Shown: piece by piece, positions 56,511 to 64,000 of the stretch
How the letters are laid out: every line of letters starts with the position of its first letter
Numbering within the stretch: position 1 is the first letter of the stretch
Source of the DNA: Sphagnum magellanicum
Lineage: Eukaryota; Streptophyta; Sphagnopsida; Sphagnales; Sphagnaceae
Assembly (NCBI GenBank): GCA_021904315.1
Contig: CM038907.1
Location: 19,785,223 to 19,849,222 of the forward strand
DNA length: 64,000 nucleotides
Direction: 5' to 3'
Position numbers and translations under genes: made by a program
Notes under the pieces: model-generated
What the model was told of the DNA's origin: nothing
The model's database searches: none
The model's input: only the letters and a program-made list of their open reading frames with translations

Positions 56511-58635
56511 TATTTTTTAAAATTTTGATTTAAGAATTTATATCAATATATAAATTTACTTCCAATATATTATAATTTTATTAATAAATTTTAATTTAGA
56601 CATGTGAATCCATATGATTTATCCACGTAAAATTATTATAAATGGATCATATATATATATAAGTCATATTAAATATGTTGTATAAATATAAAATAAATCT
56701 TTTATTTTAATTTGAAATATACTATTAAATATTAAAATATAACTAATTTTATGAAATGATAAACCTTATTCATTCTTAGACATATAATCTAATATAATTG
56801 TGTTATAATATATATTTTTTACACATGTTATGTATATATTATAAAATTTCATAACATTTCAAGCAAGTTTGTGTTGACTCCACTACAATGTTTCAAGATC
56901 AACCTTATAATTTGGATGTGATATTCCATCCATATTTGAAACTAGGTGGGTGGGTGCATGGTTGAATGGCTCATGTATGTGACATTGAATGTTTTGGTTT
57001 TTGTAGTACCCATATTGTTTCAATGTCTCTTAATCTTAAATTTGCCAATTGAAACTTGTTTCTAGATTAGCAACTTGATAATGAAAACATGTGTGTTAAT
57101 ACTTTTTGACAAAAATACACCTGCTTTTTGTAATGAATTTTTTTAATCAAAAAATATGAATGAGGCAGTTGATTATAATGGTAGATAATTTAAACATTCA
57201 TATTGATTTTCATTTCAAATTCCATACATTGATTCAATATGTGGTGGAACATGAAATAGTGAATGTTTATGTGGAAGTCTTCCTTAAAAAATTGTAGCCA
57301 AATTCTAACCAAGGATTTTTTAATGACCAAAATTGAGCCCAAGTTCAAGTGAGCCACTCATTAATGCATTCACCCATGCATCCATGACCCCATGGTCAAA
57401 AGTGCTATTGAATTAATAAATTAATAACTTATTTGAATTGGCTTGAACCTAACCCTTATGCATACAACTATTAAAAATATCATGAAATTGGGTGAAAGTA
57501 TGTGTCAAGTACCGTCCATGCCATATATAAGTTTCTAAGAATCTAGTTTTAATTTTAAATGAAAAGTAAATGAGATTAAAAAGTAGATAAAAACACATTT
57601 GAAACAAGTTGATTTAATATGCATTCAAATATGGTTTTACATTTAAAATTTTAATGAACTAGATATGTATTAAGTTAGAATATGAAGATTGACATAAATT
57701 CCAATAATCATCAAAATACATATATTTCTGGTTAGAACCTACTCGACAGCTACTTGAAACAAAAGTCCACACTCAAAAGTTTACACCAAAAGCTATTTAT
57801 TTATTCTAAGCTACTTGAAACTTACTTTTACATTGTGAAATTTGAAAATCAATATACATCAATGAAAAAATATCTTATCTTAGATCATTTAATTAAAAAT
57901 ATTGAATGTTCCACAATTTCATGATGGGTTTTGTTGCTACTTTACATTTATTTGCGTGGAACTTCAACAGGGATCATCAAATGTTCACTTTATATTGTTT
58001 ACATCCAACAAGGTTGTGAATGAAGGCATTCAACCTTGCCTTATTAATTTACACAAAAAATATTCAAGTACTCAATTCATTTTGAAAGGGGTAAACAATT
58101 TTTTTTCTTTCCTTCCTTTTTTTCCCCCCTAGGACTAATTGTTATAAAAGAAATAACTTGCATTCTCTATACCTTAAATTTTTATTGTAGTTTTTTTTTT
58201 TTGAAGACCTAATGGTTGCCAACATCCACTATAATTTAATACAACCCAATGATTGCCAAGTTTAAATGTTGACCGCCATTTTTTCCCCCCTATAACCATA
58301 TGCAATGTGGTGCATGTTAAATAATATTAATGACCCCCAATTTTTTTTTAATGAGGACCATATGTAACCCAATGGCCTTAATGACTGTTAGTTTTGTTTT
58401 AAGGACCATATGCAATATTCCCTACAACTAATGGGTTGTATTAATGGCCCATATGCATCTCAATGGTTATTCTAATACAACCTAGTAGCCCTTTGGTTTA
58501 TAACAACTTAGTGGCCTTTATGATTTAATACAACCTAACAACCCTTGTGTTTATAAAAACCTAATACCCCCAAGTTCTAATCCAAATGTTAAAAAGAAAA
58601 CCTCAAGATATCATTACAAAGTTGGCATCCAACAT
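56509..58635. other. AT-rich intergenic DNA, nothing recognised
   Basis: Between 58,200 and 58,600 short related phrases (CAACCTA.TGGCC, ACCATATGCAAT) recur, suggesting eroded tandem units. No gene recognised. Confidence 0.45.
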
Positions 58636-58789
58636 CTCTACAACAAAATGTGTCCTTGTACACCAAGTGATTTCATTAAATTTTGGGTGAATTCATTAGT
58701 CATAATGAATGAAACCTAGTGGGGATGAAGTGACATCACTAGTTTAGTGAACGAAGACTAATGAACTACACCCACATTTTGTAATAGTG
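58636..58789. mobile_element. CACTA-type MITE (154 bases), diverged copy
   Basis: The left end is CTCTACAACAAAATGTGTCC and the right end on the other strand is CACTATTACAAAATGTGGGT. It shares GTACACCAAGTGATTTCA and AATGAACACCCACATTTTGT-like blocks with the MITE at 39,781-39,888. The interior is 46 bases longer. A target duplication is not evident. Confidence 0.65.
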
Positions 58790-59480
58790 ATTTATCGAAA
58801 CTACCAATGTTACACACATGAAAATATGCACACAAATGATGGTTGTTTTGTGACTTTGATGTATTTTGAATTTGGATTTGTGCAATTTGTAAGTGAATAT
58901 TTTTTAAACATGAAATATGAGACCCTAGAGCCACACCACAATGATAAACCCCCCAAATATGAAAAAACTAAAACCGTGTTCATAGTAAATTATGTTCCAA
59001 TAACAAATAATAAAGTACATAAAACTAATGTCTTGTAGTAAATACCTACAAAGACCTAGTTTAATGAAATTGAAATGAATGTTACTTGTTGAGTGGTGAC
59101 AAGGACATGCACATAAATTTTTTCATGATCTTGATGGTGTGTTAAATCCCCTCAGTCATTTCAATCCTCCTAGGGTTCATCTTGACAACTTCCATTTGAA
59201 TCCCATGATCATCATGGGCCTCTTAAAAAACAAGCTCTAATGTAGGCTCAATTATTTCATGTTCTTTCCAATTGTGAAATTTGGCCATTGTATTGAAATT
59301 TGCAAGTTCATCTTCGATCAAAGTTCCCACCACTATAGTTTGATACAATGCATTGCAAAAAAAATTAAAGCTTTGGATGCATTATTTAGTTCCACACACT
59401 AAGACAATAAGGTGGTGCAAAAACTTTGGGATGGCATTAAGATGAGATTTTCAAGTTAAACTCCCAATCATAATAAAATT
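58790..59480. other. Intergenic DNA, nothing recognised
   Basis: An 83-codon plus frame (58,787-59,038) has no family motifs. The last six bases, AAAATT (59,475-59,480), are the left flank repeat of the next element. Confidence 0.45.
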
Positions 59481-60168
59481 AGGGTTTGGCTAACGCAACA
59501 CACCTCGATGATAGAAAAACACACCTCTTAACCCGATCTGCCTAGGTAGGCAGTACCATGGATTCCCACATCCACGAATCCCCATAGCCTAATGTTGAAC
59601 CCTTTAATCTTTAAAGTATGTACCACCTCGGTCATAGTGCAGAAACACCCTGACAACCTCATCTTTCTTCTTCTTTGTGCGAAATGAAGTAAGTGCCCAT
59701 CCATTAGGACCTATGAAAATGTTCAGATCTGCCATAGCTGCTACAAGAGAAGGCCATATTGGAGCCTCTGAAGGGGGTTCAATCCGCTCAAGCAGGTCGT
59801 CAGGCTCGCTTATATCGGGAACAAACAAGTCGTCATCCTGCTGTTGATGTTGTATCAGCTCTGCCTGTGCCTGTGCCTGTTGTGTATGTGATGACATTTG
59901 GGGCGATCCTAAAGGTGTAATTGGAGAGAAAGAAGGCCCGACATGCGAAGCTGTAGAAGTGCTAATGTAACATGAAAACAGGTCACCATACCAGTGTGAA
60001 CACTACTTGCTGTTGAGATTTAAGTTTGCTTTATTAGCCGTCATATTTTTGTTGCGGCGTCTCCATTATTGCTGCATGGGAAATGCATGGGAAATGCATG
60101 GGAAATGCCTATTTGGGTTAGAAGGTGTGTTTTTCTATCATCGAGATGTGTTGCGTTAGCCAGACCCT
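59481..60168 (-). mobile_element. 688-base DNA transposon with 54-base inverted repeats
   Basis: The left end 59,481-59,534 (AGGGTTTGGCTAACGCAACA...) and right end 60,115-60,168 are reverse complements at about 50 of 54 positions. AAAATT flanks the element on both sides (59,475-59,480 and 60,169-60,174), a perfect 6-base direct repeat. CpG is preserved, so insertion is recent compared with the surroundings. It encloses one ORF with possible transposase ancestry. The superfamily is open: the ends resemble hAT-like TAGGG termini, but 8-base duplications would be expected there, and Mutator-like elements give about 9 bases. Three direct copies of GCATGGGAAAT lie beside the right repeat (60,074-60,107). 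Confidence 0.75.
59604..59897 (-). CDS. Small ORF inside the 688-base transposon, possible FAR1-like N-terminus
   Basis: 97 codons from ATG at 59,897 to TAA. The same frame is open upstream for about 45 more codons without another ATG, so the real protein may begin in an upstream exon or be truncated. The N-terminus is rich in Gln and Ala, then acidic (DDDLFVPDISEPDDLLERI). The C-terminal part, GWALTSFRTKKKKDEVVRV then FLHYDRGGTYFKD, resembles the FAR1/MULE-type DNA-binding segment, which ends in a L.CDRGG.Y motif; Tyr replaces the usual Cys here. A full transposase would be several hundred residues longer, so this is at most the N-terminal piece. It is non-random in composition and intact. 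Function not established. Confidence 0.45.
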   Translation of the reverse strand: MSSHTQQAQAQAELIQHQQQDDDLFVPDISEPDDLLERIEPPSEAPIWPSLVAAMADLNIFIGPNGWALTSFRTKKKKDEVVRVFLHYDRGGTYFKD

Positions 60169-60174
60169 AAAATT

Positions 60175-60504
60175 ACACAAACCAAGGAAAAAGGGGAATT
60201 AATGCATTTGGAGTTAAATTGATGTAGGGATAAGTCATAAATAATGTTCACCAAGGCCCAAAATTGGGAAAAGTCATCGTTTTTGTCCCTTATAATATAC
60301 TTTGTAGCTTTTTGTGAAGACTACATTGAAAATTATACAACTTTAACTTTTTAATTACATGAATAACCAATATAGTTACAAACAACAAATTGCATATAAT
60401 TGCAAACAACTTTTCTTTTAGTGATGAAGTGCATGACTATAATTTTTAATTAATTTTTTGACTAAACATTGTTGTGTGGATTTCAATGAGATATTAATAA
60501 AATT
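60175..60504. other. Intergenic DNA, nothing recognised
   Basis: AT-rich, no frame of note. Confidence 0.5.
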
Positions 60505-61250
60505 AAGTATCTCATGTTTGGGGACCACATGCATCATTTAACCATTTTGAAGGGGGGGGGGAGGGGAGGGGGGTTATTAACATTTGAATTTCTATTTTTT
60601 GCCCACCCCATTATTATCTAATTTTTTAATAGGCACATATCTTAGCCACCCTATATATATATTCCAATCAATTTCAATACATTATATTAATTTTATTTTT
60701 TATAAAATATTTGTGGTTGAAAAGTGTATGTGGAATGCATGTATGTACACGTATAACAAACCATGTATGCGAGGTGTATGTATGTATATAAAAATAAAAA
60801 ATAAATTTATCAATATTTATTGGTTACAAATTCATCCAAAAAAGTTGCATCAAGACAATTTAACCAATATATATCTTTTTATTTTTCATAATCATGGTGG
60901 TAGTAAATATAATGGAATCAATGTCCACCCAATTGATATCAATCGCATCATATTTAAATTTGAGATTATCACGAGATTTACTAAACCAATTTAATAACAC
61001 CATTATAATTAGGCCCTCACTTATGTTATTAGCTTTAGCATTAGGTTTATTCATCAAATCAATGGGTTTTCTTGAAAGTCCCCATCTATTTCCAACTATT
61101 TTCCTAATTTTTTGCACTTTCCCTAACCACCATGTTCCACTACTTGTGGCATTACAGATACAAGTGGGTTTTCCTACCTTGGAATTCTTACCAACTCGTC
61201 ACTTTGAACCATCTTGGTTGTTATCATCCTACACAAAGTACACCCCACAA
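60505..61250 (+). repeat. Direct duplication F, copy 2
   Basis: Partner of 53,725-54,490, at about 85% identity by eye with a G-rich length difference near 60,551-60,573. The minus-strand coding relic extends further right here than in copy 1. Confidence 0.8.
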
Positions 61251-61800
61251 TCACTACCCAAGCTTAATAAACATGTACTACTAACTAATGTAGTTGTCAA
61301 ATAAACATTTAAATTATTGAAATACATAGATTTCCTCACATGTGTTAGCCCATATTTAGAAAAAAAGAGGATTTGCATTAAGTTGGTTCACCAATGTGGA
61401 CTTGTTTAGATCTTTACCTTCATATTTCACAATAGGGTGGATTACATTCTCAATACACCCACCATCAACTATAAACTAGTTTTCAATTTCGTTCAACATA
61501 TTTGAAATTACATATTGTGTTTTCAATTCTATGATTGCCACATCACCCAATTCATCAACAATTATAACAACCTCCACATGCATAACACTAGGTGGTAGAA
61601 TAGGTTCTAGTTCTTCATTTGCATGTGTGCTTGTTTGATCCTTGAACTAACATGTTCCTTGAGATCCTAAACCCACATTAACGGCATCTAACCATTTGAC
61701 ATAAAAAGAATACATAAAAGTTTGCTCTTTCTTTCAAAAAAACCAAATTAAGATCATCTAATGAGAAGATTTTGCCACAACCCTAAAATTATACCCAAAT
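60860..61800 (-). pseudogene. Decayed unidentified protein, copy 2 (WWLGR family), longer
   Basis: On the minus strand from about 61,800 one frame reads FYVKWLDAVNVGLGSQGTC to a stop, then NEELEPILPP, VEVVIIVDELGDVAIIEL and VISNMLNEIEN to a stop, then FIVDGGCIENVIHPIVKYEG and LNKSTLVNQLNANP. After a break, KVGKPTCICNATSSGTWWLG, KIRKIVGNRWGLSRKPIDL, IIMVLLNWFSKSRDNLKFKYD and INWVDIDSIIFTTTM follow. Only a few stops interrupt roughly 310 codons, and the second half matches copy 1. This is clearly an old protein-coding sequence. I do not recognise the family. It has no zinc finger or membrane segment. Its duplication suggests a transposable-element origin. Confidence 0.6.
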
Positions 61801-64000
61801 GTCCTAAACTAACCTTAAAACCTTAAATTGATGGTTACATGCTGGAAAATTAAATGTCTAAATGTTTTTTTTAGCCCACTTAAATGTTATAAAACCAAAT
61901 TTAATTTGATTTATTGACCCTACTTAATCAACATTACTTAACAACTAATTGAATCAACTAACATCTAATACCCTAAATTTTTAATGCACATGTTTTATTT
62001 TTAAAAAATTAATATAAAAAATTTACATGTGCACTATATTAATTATGATTTGGTTAAAAATATATAAATAACCCTATATTTGAACAAATAAACTTATAAT
62101 TTTTATTACACAACTAATATATTGCACCCTATATTTTTACTAACGTATTTTCTAATTTTTATGAGTAGTGTCCTTCTTGGGATTAGGTGCTGGAATTCAA
62201 CCTTTAATTGTTGAACCCCATTACCCACATTCCATAATGCAACAATGATGAGTGGGTGCGGGGGGGTGTTAAAAAAATCCATTGTTCCCAATGTGTTTTC
62301 TTTAGGTTCCCATTTTTTTCCCAACATGTTCATAATATAAACACCTTTTTTTTTTATCCCATATGCTTTGGCAAATGTTGTCTTCCTTTCACCTATATAG
62401 ATGGGTGAAAGGGGATTAGGAACACCAACTTTTTTATACTTTGGGGATAGTTGCAAGTGCATAGTTTTAGTGATAATAAAGTTTTTGTTTCATATCACTC
62501 CCATTTTAGAGTGGAATGGGAATTTTCTTTTCAAATATTATCCTAACTTTTGGCTTTTAGAAAGGTTTTTTTTGTCTTGAGCCAATCAATCAATTTATTA
62601 CATAAACAAAATTGTATTTTGAGCCTCACCTCCCCAATTAATTAATATGAATCACAAAATTTGTGATTATTGTTGACCTAGATTTTTTATTTTGATTTTG
62701 AGTGAAGGTAAAATGAATGTAGAAAGAACCCCTAGGGGTTAACTTAGAGGTTAAATGTTAATATTAGAGGCTGGTATTGTTAATTGACTTCGACGTTATG
62801 AATACTTATGTATGATTGTAACATAATTAAAAACAAATAATGTTTCATGTAATGGTTATGTCCCTTTTTGGCAAGTTACAAAGTAGCAATAGCTAAAATA
62901 TTAACCTTCCATGAAGATCCCAAAACCAATTTATATCAATTCAACTATACTGTGAACGAATTGGAGGTATTATATTTTATTTGGGTAATTTAATCTTGTA
63001 ACATGTAATGTGTGTAAAGTTTTAACAAAAGGATCCCACAAATTTTCAATATATGTAAAAATCATAAAAAATGGTGTAGGACCAAGTTGTTGAATCATTG
63101 CAAAAAAATTATTTTATAGCCTTTCAAAATAATTAGGTGAATTACACAAGCCCTCCAAATCATGGTAACCCAAGTATAATTTGAAAATATTATCCAAGTT
63201 TGGTTTATTTTAGGGTTGAATTTGTTAAAAAAAATTATCATATAGTTTTCTTTTTATATTCACACCCAAATATAACTTATGACTTTTTGGATGGATATTT
63301 TTATCATTTAAAAAAAGGTTTGAAATATTGGTTGAAAAAATCTTGAAATCTACAAAACAATTCCCATTGAAATATTTTGATATGAAAATCTTTTAGAAAA
63401 TTATCGAGGTTGGCTATAAAATAATGTTATAAAATTTGGTTCTTGTAAATGCTTCTCTTTAAATAAGGTTACAAGATATTTAAAAAAAATTGGGGCTATA
63501 GAAAGTATTTTCATAATCCATTAATTTTGGAGCATCCAAAACAATTATGCAAAGTCATAATTGAGTTTGTTGTTGTATATATTTTGTCACTATCATAATC
63601 AAAATCATCTAATGATGAATTTTCACAAGTATAAGTTTGAGATTCTGAATTTATATGCAAAATAAACAAACAAAATTTCCCATTGATGATGAATGGTACT
63701 ATTCAAATCTTTGAATTATGGAATTTGGATTACATTTTTAAAAGTGAAATCACCATACTTGGATGGACATTTCCTAACATATAAGGTGATATATATTCAA
63801 GATGTTGCTTTAGGAACACTTTTACTATTACTTCATCATATTATAAATGTGATAATATATTGAGCTTAATTCACGTTTGCAAGGACATTAATAACATTGC
63901 CATGCATTAACATAGCTTATATATCTTATGTTACATGTTAAACATAAGCTATGTGTATATAAGTTATGTATGTTATATGCATAGGGATAAATTAGAAATC
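61801..64000. other. AT-rich intergenic DNA with one dispersed-repeat copy
   Basis: Apart from repeat family D (next entry) nothing is recognised to the end of the window. Confidence 0.5.
62200..62462 (-). repeat. Dispersed repeat family D, copy 3
   Basis: The minus strand shows CATCTATATAGGTGAAAGG, GCCAAAGCATATGGGAT, ATGTTGGGAAAAAAATGGGAACC and TTGGGAACAATGG, in the same order as 6,430-6,690. It includes most of a 118-codon minus frame (62,106-62,462), which is not accepted as a gene because the other copies do not keep it open. Confidence 0.55.

Noticed and set aside
48784-64000. AT-rich right part as inserted organelle DNA
   Set aside because: No plastid or mitochondrial gene, rRNA or tRNA was recognised. 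Homopolymer-rich non-coding DNA with transposon relics fits nuclear DNA.

Overview
This window looks like a gene-poor stretch of a large, repeat-rich plant (streptophyte, probably land plant) nuclear genome. It is strongly AT-rich and, outside a few young insertions, almost devoid of CpG. The mobile elements are plant types: Ty3/gypsy, CACTA-like, hAT and LINE. No bacterial-style operon, rRNA, tRNA, CRISPR array or convincing host gene was found. The species cannot be told from the sequence. The CpG loss is what long-term methylation and deamination produce in large genomes.

Layout. From 0 to 9 kb there is a fold-back repeat (71-153), a decayed LINE reverse transcriptase on the minus strand (2.8-4.4 kb), a 1.2 kb element with 30-bp terminal inverted repeats (5.96-7.16 kb), a second fold-back (8.1-8.2 kb) and degenerate tandem repeats near 9-10 kb. 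From 12.6 to about 19.4 kb (minus strand) lies a very old Ty3/gypsy retrotransposon. Its integrase, RNase H, reverse transcriptase and protease are readable through many stops. Between protease and reverse transcriptase sits the relic of a cytosine-C5 DNA methyltransferase, and this is the most interesting feature of the window. A CACTA-like element with a palindromic low-complexity interior (from 13,647) is inserted in its integrase part. A hAT transposase relic lies at 23.5-24.5 kb, between two clusters of a shared tandem repeat (21.0-21.9 and 28.9-30.2 kb). From 30 to 40 kb there are dispersed repeats, a 191-bp tandem duplication, two CACTA-like elements in direct orientation (34.9-37.1 and 37.4-39.5 kb, the first with a nested MITE) and a 108-bp CACTA MITE with a TAG target duplication.

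The best preserved element is an 8.06 kb Ty3/gypsy LTR retrotransposon on the minus strand (about 40,721-48,783). It has 931/930-bp LTRs about 97% identical, a tRNA-iMet primer binding site, a polypurine tract, an extra leader ORF upstream of gag, a gag with three zinc knuckles, and protease, RT, RNase H and integrase. It is inactive: seven in-frame stops, each one transition from a sense codon, plus frame breaks. It is CpG-rich against a CpG-poor background, so it is young. The last 15 kb are AT-rich and hold two diverged direct duplications (51.1/52.2 kb and 53.7/60.5 kb). The second carries an unidentified decayed protein with a WWLGR signature. A 688-bp element at 59,481-60,168 has 54-bp inverted repeats, a perfect 6-bp flanking duplication and a 97-codon ORF.

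These parts do not form one pathway. They are layers of insertions. The CACTA-like insert in the methyltransferase-bearing retrotransposon, the MITE inside another CACTA-like element, and the contrast in CpG content give a relative order of arrival.
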